Shown here one piece after another: positions 23,701 to 36,800 of a stretch of 64,000 bases of DNA. Both the position numbers and the translations under genes were made by a program. The DNA is from Dissophora ornata (Eukaryota; Mortierellomycota; Mortierellomycetes; Mortierellales; Mortierellaceae). How positions within the stretch are numbered: the first letter of the stretch is position 1; each line of letters opens with the position of its first letter. The stretch covers positions 62,001 through 126,000 of the forward strand of contig MU616565.1 of NCBI GenBank assembly GCA_025201705.1, in the 5' to 3' direction. The notes under the pieces were generated by a model, which was not told the origin of the DNA, searched no databases, and worked only from the letters and a program-made list of their open reading frames with translations.

Positions 23701-26700
23701 AGAAACGCCAGCCAAGGGAACATATCTGTGATGACTGGCCCGCATTTCAACAGTGACGGATCTTCATCTTCATTCCCGGGATCCAAGTCCGGTAGAGGTT
23801 TTCAATCAAAATCGATGGTGTCTCTGTCTAGGGACTCTGATTTTGGGGTGGAGACCAGTTCGGTCCCTCTTCCTCCAAGCGCTCTGCTCAGCCTCGTCTC
23901 TTCACCCACAAGGAGACGATCTCCGTCAGTGTCAGTCGCGGATGATGCTCTAGTAGCGAGTCAGCAGCAGCGACAGCAACAGCACCTGAAACAGCTTTAT
24001 AACTCGGATCCGACTCAGCAGCTAACAGGCATCAATATCGCACCGCCTCAAACGCCGCTGCCGCTACCACCATCAACTTTCGCGCCATCGCAGGCACTTC
24101 CTCCACTACGGCCTCGATTCAGCTCTACCCCTTCCATCAAGCATCACAACGGCAAGGAGTCACTTAGTCTAAGCCGAAAGATGGGTCTACAGATCGGACC
24201 GGAATTTGGTGCTCTCGACAAAAATGCATTATCAGGCACTGCACTGGATGGGAAATTTTTCGTGGCGAACCATCACCGGACGATGCAGAAGCTTCAAGTA
24301 ATGCAATCTTGGAAGATTCAGCCCACTGGCCCATTGCCCCCTATTCCTGGAATGCCCCAGTCGCCCCAGACTCCCATGCACAATCTTCAGTCGCAGCAAT
24401 CGAGTGTATACAATGTTGGTGTATCTCGCCATATTATTGCACCTGACGAGCTCGCACTTGCGATTGAGCAAGAGGCCAAGGAGATGCGAAGTCGACAAGC
24501 TCGTCAGATAGAAGCTCAACGGAATCGACCTACATCTATGATCGGAGGCAACGACAACGCCTATCACTCCACCTCACTCCAGGTTGGACTGTCGACGGTA
24601 TCAGAGACGTCTACCTTAACAGACGCATACGACGACTCTGTTGCGACTAGCCAGATCAGTTCGCCCAGGGAGAATCAAAGCCAAGAAGGGGATGAGCCTA
24701 TCATCAGCAGTCTGGAGCTGCTCTCGTTTTCGCCCACTAGCGAAATGATCCGATCCTTGGAGTCGCAGAGGAGCCCCATCTCTGGCATTATCTCTGTGCC
24801 GCATCCTCTGAGTCTTGCCGCAACGCCGCCACTTCCTCCCTCAATGCTTCAATCGACAGACTCTGGGATGACTACAACCACGAGCAGCAGTGACAAAGCC
24901 AATAGCGCTAATGATAGCCCGTGCATGACTCCGATTTCAGCGAGCTCGATGTTGTCTTTGCTTGGGCCGTCTGTGCTCTCGAAATCTCAGAGCAAGCCTG
25001 GAAATCAGGCTTTATCGGTCCCGGCATACTCTCAACAACAGCAACAGCAGTCGTCATGGCGCCCAACATCGCCGCTTGACTCTGTATTTTCAAATGAGAA
25101 ACAAGACTTCCCGATGAGATCATTGCCCCCACCCAAGCGACCCTTCCAGGGATCCGCGCACTTTGGACCAGATCCGAGAGTGCCTCACCGCGGAGGACTG
25201 CCTCGACGTAGCTCGGCTGCAGCTGCCGTGACTCTTTCTTCGTCATCACCTGGTATTGGTAACAGCAATATCATGGCATCTGTTGATGAACACAGTTCAA
25301 ATTCAGCCAGTGGAGGACCACTACAACCAGGCTATTTTACCCGACGACAATCTTCGTCGCCAGTCATGATCAGATTGAGTGAGCAAGGCGGACAGAATAT
25401 TTCACCTTTGTTGAGCAATGGTACCACAAGAACGTTCACTGGTGAAGCGCCCTCAGGAGAGGTCTGTCAACCGGCTTTGACTCCAATATCCTCCCCTTCT
25501 GGGTCATCGTTCTCGACATCAACTGCGGCTTCATCAATATGCTCATTTGTTACCTCGCGTCGTATTGGAAGCGACCATCATGGAGTAGTAGGTACAGTTG
25601 AGGAATCGCTTATGATGACAGGTATTACGTCGGGTCAACATACTCCAAACGGAGAAGCCGCCATGTCCCCCTCACTCGAGTATCTATCGTCGCCCTCAAT
25701 GGCTGGCAGTAAAAAGTTCCAATCCGTGCCTTCGCCCTTGGCTGCGGTCACACCCGCGGAGGGCAGCTCGCCTGCTGAGTCGCCTTCTACCCCTTCCGCG
25801 CCTCGTATGGAAGGGCCGGTTATGGCGCATGATGTGGAGTCGGCTTTGACAACGCTGGCGGCCACTGGTATTAGATATGAGAATAGCAACGAGGTGTCGT
25901 CCGTGACAGCCAGTAAGGAAGATGTGGCACCCAGGCGTAGGATGTTGACCTCGGTCCCATCTTTTGTGTTCCCAGCGCCATTGTCTAAAGAGAATTCGAT
26001 TTCAAAAGCCGCGCTTGGGGGGACCGCACGTAGTCGTTCATTGTCCACCTGTTCTGTAGACTCTTATACGGCCTCGTCCGACACATCGTCTGTACCCGAG
26101 GACTATTCGCCCCACAGCTCACGTGCAGTGTCGCCTGTCCTGTCCCCCTCGCTCCATGCAGCTGCAGTGGAGCTATATCCTGGTCTTCGTAAGCTCTCGT
26201 TGTTCACGGCCGCGGTCGGTGGGCACCCGCCACCGGCGTTGTTGAGTGGGCGGAAGGGGAGTACGGCGTCAGGGATATCTGGGCGGGATCATCACTACCG
26301 CCCTCTCCATCACCACCACTACCCTTATCACCGCCATGCAGCCAGCGCAACTGCAACGGATGATGATGATGGTGGCGGAGACGATGACGCACAGAGTGAG
26401 GATTTGCAAAATGACGAGGATTGGGCCGGAAATCTAAAGAGTACACGCAGGTTGAACGAGCAAGCGTTACCCTCACCGCTCTCGCTATCAGTGTCTAGAC
26501 GGCCTAGTGCATCCGTTCTACTGTCGACGCCACCGCCGTCGAGCCCTTTACCGCCTTTGCCACCTTTGCCACCCTCTCAACCCTCGACTCCTAAATTATC
26601 CCCGACGCGTTCACCAGCCCCTGCACCATCGGTTCCGCTGCCTGCTATTCCTTCACGATCGCCTCACAGAAGCGCGCCTCTGTCGCCGACGGCACTGAGA

Positions 26701-26793
26701 TCCTCAAAATCACACCAGCACCTCCCTCCGCTCCCTGCGACGTATGCTAATAATGACAGTCAGAGCCAGAGTCCGAAACCGACCCAGGCGTGA
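20722..26793 (+). CDS. Large PH-domain protein, low-complexity (1816 residues)
   Basis: Exons 20722-21531, 22058-23033 and 23129-26793 join in frame. Residues 1-235 are Ser/Gln/His/Asn-rich. A pleckstrin homology domain spans about 236-336 and is split by intron 1: MLQEWLQKRSTSLQLVWKRRWCVL opens it with the basic strand that often binds phosphoinositides, and SLQDWMHALQVHI is the closing helix with its conserved Trp. The rest, nearly 1500 residues, is Ser/Pro/Thr-rich and probably disordered. One short Cys cluster stands out near residues 742-760 (CSYSGCTQPAKTCIYH). Proline runs (LPPLPPLPP) near the C-terminus could bind SH3 domains. A role as a membrane-linked scaffold is likely; no specific pathway can be named. 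Intron 1 (526 bp) contains a GT repeat near 21657-21690. The ATG at 20722 is the first in frame after the CT-rich leader. Confidence 0.82.
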
Positions 26794-29700
26794 GGATGAC
26801 GATGATGACGAAGAGGCATTTTTTTTTTATACTTTTGACAAAATACATTGTAAGATAGACAGGTAGGAAGGAGAGGAGGAGGAGGAGGAGTAATAATAAA
26901 ACGCGTAATGGAGCTTCTGCTATAGTCGACACCAATATGTTTTCCTTCCTTATCTCCTCGGAATTTGGATTCAGCGGGCTAGAACGCTAAGTGACGATAG
27001 ACTGGACTATGGTAAGGAGAATTTTTGTTGCGGAAAGGGCAACGAGACTTAAAACAGCCCTGTACCTCACAGGGACTATGTCTTTGATGAAGATGGAGAC
27101 ATTCACACCCCACAGTACCCTTCTTTATATACGCCATGCGCCACGGGTTCAAAAGCCCTTCTTGCCCAGTATCCAAAAGGAGATTTTTTTACAAAAGTGC
27201 GGGGTAAAGTAAAGGCGCTTATGAAAGAAGACAGCCCCAGTATGACAAAAAGAGATCCTCATCTCGAACCAATGGGTAGTCCTGCTGCTATGGAGATTGT
27301 CGTATCTCTCCTACAAGAACACAGAGCGACGAACGATGGAAAACATGGTTGGTAAACAAAAAATGCAAACCGCATCAGCTGGTAAACGGAGGAGAGTTTA
27401 GAGTTGATTGGGTGCCACGGAAGGGTGGTCCGAGTTTGGGATACTGAATCCACGCCACTTTTTTTCATATCAGGAGACACTGTGGATTGCCTAGTCTCTC
27501 TCGATTCGGTAGCCCCCATTGCGCCTTCAAAGCCAAATCCTGGGCATGGAGTATCACAGAGTAGGATCAACAAAGCAAGCCTGAAAGACACGAGCATCAT
27601 TGCATTTTTTTATATTATATTTCTTTTTTATTCATTTTTTTTTTTTTTTTGCGTTACTATGGTGTGTGTGGATAGTATTAAAAAGATACGCATCGCCACG
27701 TCAGAGAGATCCTGTGCCGCCTCTATTATACACATGTACATGTATGGTGCCTGATCATTTGCTCTTGTTCACGCACACGACTGCCAGACTTTTTACTGGC
27801 ACTCCCCGCCTTTTTACTAGCACCTTCCAAACACATGTTTAGTTGAATAAAAATCTTCACAAGACGACGAGATGGGAAACCAATTTGGCACGGCTGAGTC
27901 GGTGCTCTTATTATTATTACAGTAATATTTTTGGGTGTCAAAACGGCGTGTTTGTCTCATCGCACGTCAGTTGAGCTTGAAAATCAAGAGTCAGGTCGTG
28001 ATGTTCCTCATGGGAAAATGAGGGGTAAAGAGGACTAGACCGACTCCATCCTAGCAATAGGCGATACAGTACCTGGTTTCCTTATCGTGGATGCATCCCT
28101 TTGCTTCATTCATGCGCATGCGCTGCAATCTGTGTTAGTCTGACAAAATTCATCCAACAACGAAGTCGCTTATCACAACAAGAACCCCATAGCCATAACA
28201 GTTAGTTTTCCACGCTGCCAAAATGAAAAAAAATAAAATAAAAAAAATCGTCGCCTATCAACTCTTTGAACTAAAGCTCCTCATAGTTTTCTTGTCCGGC
28301 TTTTCTTGCTCCGCTGGGCGGGATCTCGTGCCAGATTGTGAGGGGTAAAACGAAGACGGAGCTCAAAATGAAAAATCAAGCGCCGTTCAATGGTGTTTGC
28401 CTTTTTTGAACAGGAACAAGTGCGGGGAACAATCCTGAAAATATGACTCCACCCACTTGGAGGTGCTCTATCTTCGAGGTTAGTTTCTTGTGGTACTTTC
28501 GATCCAGTCCTTTGCTTCAGTATCGAGATTGCGACGATTACGACTGGCTAACTGCTACGTTTAGCACGGGTGAGTTAGGATACCAGACCCAGGGAACATG
28601 TGTGCATATCTCGGTGAGTTCAGCAGACAGAAGACAAAGGCTCATACGCCGTGAGGGTTAGGAAAGAGTAGGAAGGTAGGCAGCCAATAGCGATTGTTCC
28701 ATCGGAATTCGTGCATGTTTGTTTTTTATTGTCGTTTGTGAGCGCCATTTTTTTTTTGTGTGCGTATGCCCGAATGCATGGGTTCACAACATCTTTCTGG
28801 CTTGTTTGTTGTCTTTTTTGATTTTTCAGCCCAATGAAGTCTATTACGGCAATAAATAAAACTAAAAAAGCGGCAAACGACATCTGAGGACATTCCATAT
28901 CCACAACAAGGCAGGTCGGCTTCAGCTTTTTTAAACTCTCTCAGGGTTAACGTTGCACCGAGTCAAACATGCGTGGCGTACGTCCGAATAGATACCTCTG
29001 AGCTGGCCTTTGAGCGGCTTCGACTGGACAAAAAAAGTGAGGGGAAGACGGAGCCAACCACAACTTTTTTTTTTTTACAATCTTGAATTCCCGTCTAGAT
29101 CTGCATGTACACCCGACCATTCATCATTGCGAGCTTATTCATTCAATAATGAATGGACTTTCTAGGGTATGCGCATATAGTCTACCGCCCTTCGGTTTTA
29201 CAAAAGTCCTAAATCATAAGCCCCGATGGGCTGGGCGCTCCACCACACGAGCTATCGCAAACTAAAATAGGAACCATCAGGGCATTAGGACCTCATGCCA
29301 GTGTACAAGCACAGCCGCAGAACGGATTGCTGCGAGGAAGGTAAAGACAAGCGTCGTCACCTTGCCACGATCGTTCCTCAGCCACTAACCGCGCTAGAAG
29401 CTAGAAAGAGCGGTAGGTGTGGATCCGAGGAACTCCTCAAAGCATATTCTAGCGACCGAGTAATAGTGCAAACAATACCCCAACTATAACTTTTTACCAG
29501 TCTAGCGATCTTTTCGCGCCACTTGATTAGTTTATCAACAGCACATCATTGGAAGTTAAGAAAGGAGACCCTTGTAGAGAAGGCTGGGAATTACCGAGAC
29601 ACATGATACAGTTACGCACTGGATGAGAAGCGTTTGTAAATATGCAAGGTTTTGTTGCATGGGTTTGTTCGTTGTCTATGCCGCTCGCGAAAGCCAATCG

Positions 29701-30577
29701 ATAGCGTTCCGTGTGGCATTTAGCATCAATACTAATGGAAAAACAAACGTGAGCTTCAATATGTTTGTCCGCAATCCCTGGCTCAAAGTGTTTGCGGTGG
29801 TCGTCTGCCACTCGTCATCCGTCTTCTTGTGACAATGGAAGAAGAACCCTTGTTCTTTTTTATTGATGCTTACCTCTGTGTCTCTGTGTCTCTGTGTCTC
29901 TGTGTCTCTGTGTTGCTAATCAAAATAAACCGCTTACCCGTGTGATTAGACTATTTCGCATGCATATTATTCTGCTCCAGCCAACCACTTTGTTCGATCA
30001 TGCCCATGGGTCGTTCTTCCCCAGGACTATGGCCAACATTACTTCACTGCGAGCCAATCAAATATGCTTCACTTCATGCAAAAGAGGAAGGCTCGGTTGA
30101 TGTTCCAATGTGGTACGGAGGAGAAAGATAGGAGAGCAAAGCGCAAACACACATGCTCGATCAACTAGGCGGACTTGGCAACAAAACTGCTTCATAAGTC
30201 GGATTCAATAGAACGATCAACCTGTTTTTTTCTTTGATTCAATGAAATAAGCAGCGAGTAATTGTTGTTTGTTTCCCCACCAGCTAATTTATTGCCAACC
30301 CACAAAATGTTTGACTACAATATCGCCAGACACATTATTATAAAATCGCCCTTTTGGCTTGTTTGCATGTACTGGCGGCGAATAGCCTCTAGGCCCTGTC
30401 CAGCGGGATCGATTCGTCCCTGCGATCGCCCCCCGAACGAGTAGTTCGCTTTTCCATTAAGACGATAGAATACTCCACTACTCCACTAACTCAATGGCGG
30501 CCTGTTGTGTAATGTACATCCATGTACTCCTGGTAACCGTCTGCTCGTCTGCTCGTACTTTTATTCTCTTGCTCCTC
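26794..30577. other. 3.8-kb intergenic region without supported genes
   Basis: Only short unrelated open stretches occur. It includes a GGA repeat (26873-26890) just past the PH gene, several T runs, and the 8-bp tandem repeat listed separately. A minus-strand tRNA-like D arm near 29230-29265 lacks a T arm and was rejected. The last 250 bp are the CNT2 promoter. Confidence 0.5.
29873..29912 (+). repeat. Tandem 8-bp repeat TCTCTGTG, five units
   Basis: Four perfect TCTCTGTG units, preceded by one unit with a single change (CCTCTGTG). It is a simple sequence repeat in intergenic DNA with no gene nearby. Confidence 0.9.
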
Positions 30578-30585
30578 TATAAAAG
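30578..30585 (+). promoter_or_regulatory. TATA box of CNT2
   Basis: TATAAAAG about 170 bp upstream of the ATG at 30754, followed by a strong pyrimidine-rich leader (30600-30730). Confidence 0.6.
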
Positions 30586-30753
30586 CGCGCTGCTGGTCGC
30601 CATCTTTTCTACTTTTCCCTCGGCTTGATTCCTTTGTTCAAAACCCTTTCATCCTTCGTCCCCTCCCCTGTTCCCTTTCAAACAGTCGACAGGTTGCACC
30701 CTCTCCCCTTTCAGCAGGTCGCACCCCTCCTCTTGAACCAAAAAGAAAAAAAA

Positions 30754-32986
30754 ATGTCTGAACATTCCCAGCTGGAGCACGCCGCTCCTGCGGTCGACAC
30801 TCCCTTTGACGAGAAGGACCAGACACTCTTCAAGCGTCGCTCCACCGCCGAGGAGGAAGTGATGACCGACGAGAGGATCGTCGATTCTGAAGATGACAAG
30901 AAGGTGCTTGGTCTCAAGCAGAAGCACTTCAGAATGCTTACACACCTCGCTCTCTGGATGTGCTTCACAGGTACGACCGCAATTTCATTCCCAAGCGCCT
31001 CTCGCTTCTCTGTTTGGACAGCGATGTTGTGGACAAAAGGCGGCATATAGTGTCAAGGACGGCATCCAATATCTATCCTTGTTTACCCTCGGATTTCTGT
31101 TGTTTGTTTGTGTTCGTTTTGTTGACGAACGTCAGATTGTTCGCCTGGGAATTCGAGTGAGCGTCGTTTGAGGTGAAAAAAACAGAGGGGAAAGAATCGA
31201 AAGGGCTCATGCATCGGCGATGTTCTTGTCAATGGCATGAGCATGTCGAAGTCCATCATGTCCTCCATCAGCTCGCTGTTCAGTAGAGCAGTGTGTGTGA
31301 TAGTTACTGATGACGAAAAAGGGGAAAAGGGAGTGTGTGGACAATGTCTGGACCTGGGTGCTGATTCTCGTCAGCGACCACGGACAAACCCTTTGCCGCA
31401 TAAGGTTGCTTCACCTTCAGTGGGAGTTGTCCTCCAACTGCCACACGGCCACGCTGCTCACACTTGCGACATTCTTTCCACGATCTTCGTCGATAGCCTT
31501 CCTCGTTGCTGCCATCGTTTTGAACGAGAACGGTCCCATCTCAGTCCTTTCCGTCTTCTATGGCTTCTTCACCATGTTCCTGATCGTCCAATACGCCCCA
31601 GAAGGCATCTTTTCCCGCGCCGCCTTCGCTGTCTGGAGTGCCGGTGCTGATGTCATCGAGCGCATTCCTCTCAAAGTTCGCCAGGTTGTCGGTTACGGTA
31701 TCTTCCCCGTCGCATTGATCTTGACCGCCGTCGTCCGCGGCGACAACGAGAGCGGTACCCGCGTCCAGCGTGTCATTTCGCTCTGCGGATTGCTCATTTT
31801 CACCCTTGCTCTCTACGCCACCTCGCGCAACCGCAAGATGATCCACTGGCCCACCGTCGCCTCCGGCATTGGTCTCCAGTTCTTGTTGGGTCTCTTCGTT
31901 ATCCGCACCTACATCGGTGAGACTATCTTCTCGTACATTGGAGGTTTCATGGCGACATTCTTGGGCTTCTCCTCCAACGGTATCTCTTTCATTATCGGCG
32001 ACACCATGATGGGGCTTTACGGATCCTCGTTCTTGTTCGGTGTCTTGCCCGCCATTATCTTCTTCGGTGCCGTCATCCAGGTCTTGTACTACTGGAACGT
32101 CATCCAGACCGCTATTAGCTCCATGGGTAAGATCATTGTCTACCTCTTCCAGGTTTCCGGAGTTGAGGTCGTTGCTGCCTGCGCTGCTCCCTTCGTCGGT
32201 ATGTCCGAGTCCGCCATGTTGGTCGGCCCTTACCTCGAGCACGCCACCAACGCTGAGATTCACCAGGTCATGACCTCTGGATTCGCCACCATCTCTGGAT
32301 CTGTCTACTTGGGTCTCGTTGGTTTCGGTGCCTCGCCCACGCACCTGATCACTTGCTGCATCATGTCCGTTCCCTGCGCTATCGTCACCTCCAAGATCCG
32401 CTACCCTGAGGAGGAGGTTCCTTTGACCCGTGGCAAGGCCATCAAGTTGGAGCGCCCCGATGCTGAGGATTCATTCGTCCACGCTCTCGCTAACGGTTCC
32501 ATCTTGGGAATGCAGCTGTGCATTGTCATCGCCGCTGTGTTGATCGGTTTCTTGTCCCTTCTCGGATGCGGCAACTACGTTCTCAACTGGGTCTTCCTCT
32601 TCTTGGGTGTCACCGACATTACCATCCAGCGTCTTCTCGGTTACTTCTTCTACCCCTTCGCCTGGATCTTGGGAATTCCCTCCCAGGATGTCTACGAGGC
32701 CTCGAAGATGATGGGTGTCAAGTTCGCTTTGAACGAGTTCGTCGGCTTCGCCGGCGCCCAGGCTGATGGTTTCTTCACCTCTGCCTACACTGCCCGTGCC
32801 CAGCTCTTGGCGACTTTTGCCTGCTGCTCCTTCGCCAACCCTTCGTCCCTGGGATCTCAGATCTCGTTGTTGGGTAAGATGGCTCCCACCCGTGCCGGTG
32901 ACATTGCCCGCGTCTCGGTCTCGGCTGTTATTGCTGGTGCTTTGAGCACGATCATGTCCGCCTGCATTGCTGGCGTTGTCATGTAA
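30754..32986 (+). CDS. Concentrative nucleoside transporter, CNT family (copy 2)
   Basis: Exons 30754-30970 and 31497-32986 encode 568 residues; the 526-bp intron splits an Ala codon (TG after ACA G, then CC). It is a paralogue of the transporter at 9444: the same acidic N-terminus, helix pattern, AACAAPFVGMSESAMLVGPY loop, TSGFATISGSVYLGL, PEEEVPLTRGKA and the second substrate loop FANPSSLGSQISLLG. The SS pair of the last loop matches the usual CNT pattern, unlike copy 1. The intron lies much earlier than in copy 1 (after residue 72 rather than 178), so the copies are not a recent tandem duplication, or introns have moved since. Codon use is strongly C-ending in the exons, suggesting good expression. 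The ATG at 30754 follows an A-rich stretch (AAAAAAAAATG). An open frame running through the intron is a shadow. Confidence 0.95.
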
Positions 32987-33746
32987 AAAAGAAAAACCTT
33001 TTTTTTCAGTATATATATATCCTCGCTTTATTACTCTTAACGTTCGGTTGATATAATGGGGAGGGTCATCAACCGCAACTGTGCTTTTAATAAAAAACGC
33101 CCCCAATTCCAGCCCCATTTTTGTACATGGGCGGCCAACAAAACAAGCATTCTCATTGTACACTTTGATAATTATTGATGACTGGGCAAGGACTCAACGA
33201 CGACAGAAATGACCATGCCGGAGTGGATTGTCGCACAGCCCCCTCCTCCAGTAAACCCTCATTCCCGGAAAAGATATATGCATTGGGCCTCACCTGAGTG
33301 AAGTGCAACCGGTTGTGTAACTCAATTTTCAGCGACAATAACGTGTTTAGTCCTTCACGATAGAAACCCAACCCAGGCAGAAATTTGTAGTATCTATCTC
33401 CAGTATCCTCAAGCGATTAAAAAATCCGCACAAATCCCATGCAGTGCTTGAGTGCGGAGTGTGCCTGAATATGGGGGTGTGTGCCTGATTTTTTTGGGGG
33501 GGGGGCATCCCTCTTTCCTCCTTAGTTCCCTAGTCTCTCGGCTACGACCCCTTCCTTCCTTCCCTCTATCCTTGACGCGCTCAAGCCTGTTGCATGAGCG
33601 CTCTCCCTCTCTTCATCTCTTCTCCTTCTCCTTTTTATTCTATTATTTCTCCGCCATCCACCTTGCCAGCAGTCGTCTTTCTCTCTTTTTCTCTTTTTTT
33701 TTACTTCACCGCATTGGTCTACTAGGCTAGCACTCGTCTATCAGAG
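32987..33746. other. Intergenic region between CNT2 and the Crypton remnant
   Basis: About 760 bp with a G9 tract near 33497, a long CT-rich stretch (33510-33710) and no gene. The CT-rich stretch looks like an orphan promoter leader, since no gene follows on the plus strand. Confidence 0.45.
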
Positions 33747-33774
33747 ACGTATCTACGTAGATACGTAGATACGT
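33747..33774. repeat. 20-bp palindrome overlapping an 8-bp direct repeat at the Crypton edge
   Basis: ACGTATCTACGTAGATACGT (33747-33766) is a perfect 20-bp palindrome. It runs into further copies of the unit TACGTAGA up to 33774. It lies 27 bp beyond the stop codon of the recombinase remnant (33801). It could be part of the element's end or a target site, or a chance simple repeat. Confidence 0.7.
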
Positions 33775-33800
33775 TGGTCAAGTGAAATGTGTTTATTTAT

Positions 33801-36800
33801 TTAATGTTCATCAGCAGCTTCAAACTCCTCACTCTCGCTTATCATCTGCCCAGCGCTCGCTGCTTGGGCTTTTGCCTTTGCTTTCGCCTCCAGCTGAACT
33901 CGAATTGAGTTCATGGTGCTACTTTTCTTTTCTGTTGTAAACGCATCCAGAAAGTCGTCTATACTCTGCCCTCTCTCTGCAGCCTCCATCATTATCAGGT
34001 CAATGAATTGGCGGCGACGTGTGTAGGCCCTCTTGCGCGCCGTCGTAAAGGGCCATGCCCTGTCATCCTCCTTGGCATGCGATATTGGGCCATGGAACTC
34101 ATCCCATGCTTGACGTACGGTTAGAAGTCCCGAGTCAGGCAGCATGACATAGCCTTTGGCCTTGTCGTCATCTTCCTGCTGCTGCTGTTGCTGCTGCTGT
34201 CGCTGTTGTGGCTGCGTCTTCTCCAGCTGCGGTTGCGGTTGCGGTTGCGGCTCGTGGTACGTTGGTTGCAGCTGGAAATATGACGGTTGCGGTTGGAGAT
34301 ATGGCAGTTGTGGTTGATGGTGATGCTGTCGTAGATGTTGTTGTCGCAAGGGCACCAGGTTTGATTGTTCAATTCGCATGTAAATTTGCTGTATCTGCTG
34401 CTGCATTTGCTGCTGCATTTGCTGTAGCAGCACTCGCAGTTCATGTCGTTCTCGTTCTTGATGCTGTATTAGCTGTTCTTGCTGAGATCTTAGCTGTTCT
34501 TCTTGAGACCTCTGGTTGGCAAGGCTGTGAAACGATTGACGTAGGATCTCAAACTGTTGTACTGTCTGGCTGTAGAATGAGTTGACCGCATTGATCATGG
34601 TCTCGCCATGCACCTGGATATGAGGATTGATGAGGTTCGGATTCCCGTGATGAGTGTTAATCGCCTGTAGGAGTTCGACTTGAAAATCGTGGAACTCTTG
34701 GATCTGGAAAATATGTGGCAGAGATGTGATGAGCGCGTTGGACAAAGTTCGACCGAGCTCGTCAGGTTTCATATAGAGAACGGCATCTTGAAGGATGACG
34801 CGCCTCATACGAACAAGCAGTTTGAGGAAACTGATACGATCGACCAGAGTGCTGCTAACAAGCTCCGTCAACTTGGCGGTGGATGTCGATTCCTCGACTG
34901 GAACCCAATGAAGATTGGATTCTGTAGGACCATCTGGATCGACTCCTTCCATTTCTTGATCGCACTCCTTGATCCAGGAATCTGTCTTCCACGGCATGTC
35001 TTTATTGAAGCTGCTCTCGATCCAAGGAAAGATGAGGGGTTGGAGGGACAATGGTGGCGTGACAAGATCGCGCTCGATAAAGTAAGGCTCGTCCATTTTG
35101 TTGAAGTGGGCATATAAAACGCACCGACCGTTGGGTTCTTGGGCAGATAATAGGCCTCTATCTGGCCCATGCTCCAGCGGCCCATGTGGCGGATATGGTC
35201 GACGTTCAAGCCAAGGTGGTATGCTTCTGATGTCGCGGCATGGCGCCCTGCATGCGTAGCTCTGAGCGAATAAACCTCACAGGCACGCATAATTGCGCCA
35301 GTAGAATGGGTCTGGGACTGGATTGTGAGGGCTCTTTTTCGCCCCTCGAGAATCTGCTCTCGAGTTCCTCCGGCTCTGATGAGTCTGATCGCGTGCCAGT
35401 CATCCGCCTTTGAGAAGTCGGGTATGGGTTCCTTATCCACCTTGAGAAAACAACAAAAAAATAAATATAAATAAATGGATAAAAAAAATAAAAAAAATAA
35501 AAACGGGGTCGCAAAACGAGTGCGCGAGAAAAACGCGAAATAACGCGAGAAGACACTGGATGATGCTCCTCACCTCAAACGTTCAAGCATATAGAATGCA
35601 AATGCCCCAACAGTACAGCGAATGAAGCTCCGGTGGCGATATGCTATCGCATACATATTAATACCACAGTGGTTGGTTTTTCCTCGTGGCAAAGAGAACA
35701 CAAGTCCCGAAGCCAAGGCTGATCCGGGAGCAGGGTGCCGCGTCTGGATGCTGAAAATATCTGAGAGCATCACATTACGGAGATCCTCGTCGCGCAGTAT
35801 CATTTGGTGTCGTGCCGTGAGACTCAAATGTTCCCGAAGATGCGGAAATCGATTTGTGCTGCTGTATGTGCGTTTGCCTTCCCGCTGGAGTGGTGGAAGC
35901 ATGCGCCATGTAAATGATAACATGCGGAGGAATTGATTGCCTGTATATGGATCGAGGATGGAACAACTGGCTGTACGAGTGTCGCCCGTTGTTGTTTTTG
36001 TATAGACCAGGTTCGCGCCATATTGTTTGATAGCTTCTTTCAGAAGACCGTCGGAGGTAGGGTTAGGTGCTGGGTTGGGATAAGATGCACTGCGTGCATT
36101 TTGCTCTCTCCACAAGAAGACGAGTGCCTTCCGATGGTTTTCCACTGTCCCGAGACTGACTGGGACGCGAATCGTCATGTGGCCGTTCTTATCTACTTCG
36201 ACCTGTTCAATAACTATGAAAGAAAGAAAGAGAAGATTAAGAACGAAAGAAAAGGAAGACGGTTAGATATTTTTCTAAGGTACGCAGTTATAAATCCACA
36301 AGCTTGCCTGACCTTGTGTTCCATCACTTGTGATGATATTGGTAGTAGCAACTTTAGTTGCCGATCCTTCGTCATTATCAGCGTTAGTGTCAATAGTGAC
36401 GCCATTCACGTCATCGTCACCATCGACATCCCTGGACGACGGGGGCGTTGTAGAATCCAAGGCCCGGGATATCTCCCAGTTATTGCGTTCGTGTTTGTTG
36501 GTGGTGTAGATGGCACCCAAGGTCGTGGTCGCCTCATCCGCAGCTCTTCCTCGACATCCTCCTCGTCCTCGACTTCTTCCTCATCCACTTTGCCCCCCTT
36601 CTGCAACTTGTCCGACACCAAACCAACTTGTCCGATGTAACCAGCATTCGGGTTAACTCTTCTTTGCACTGTCTTGTGAAATACGACAGACTCGAAGTAG
36701 TCCAATATCCGAGCAGCATTCACCGTATAATCCACGATGCTTTCGTCCACTGCATTATCGGATTTCATGCACATGCCGTCGCAGTGGATCTAAACAGCAA

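Noticed and set aside
29195..29265. Minus-strand tRNA-like D arm (TAGCTCGTGTGGTGGAGC)
   Set aside because: A box consensus is good, but no B box (GGTTCGANNCC) or matching acceptor stem follows within a normal or intron-containing tRNA length.
31310..31496. Open frame extending CNT2 exon 2 upstream to 31310
   Set aside because: Lies in the intron; the translation is not membrane-like, and splicing from 30970 to 31497 gives the conserved helix in frame.
31541..32344. Long open frame antisense to CNT2 (and a similar one at 10663-11106 antisense to CNT1)
   Set aside because: Caused by the C-ending codon bias of the CNT exons; the product is Gly/Asp/Glu-rich with no family-like features.
34868..35095. 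Continuation of the recombinase frame past 35098 to a stop at 34868
   Set aside because: The text loses family character after the VGAFYM region, while the other frame starting at 35096 carries the expected C-terminal domain.
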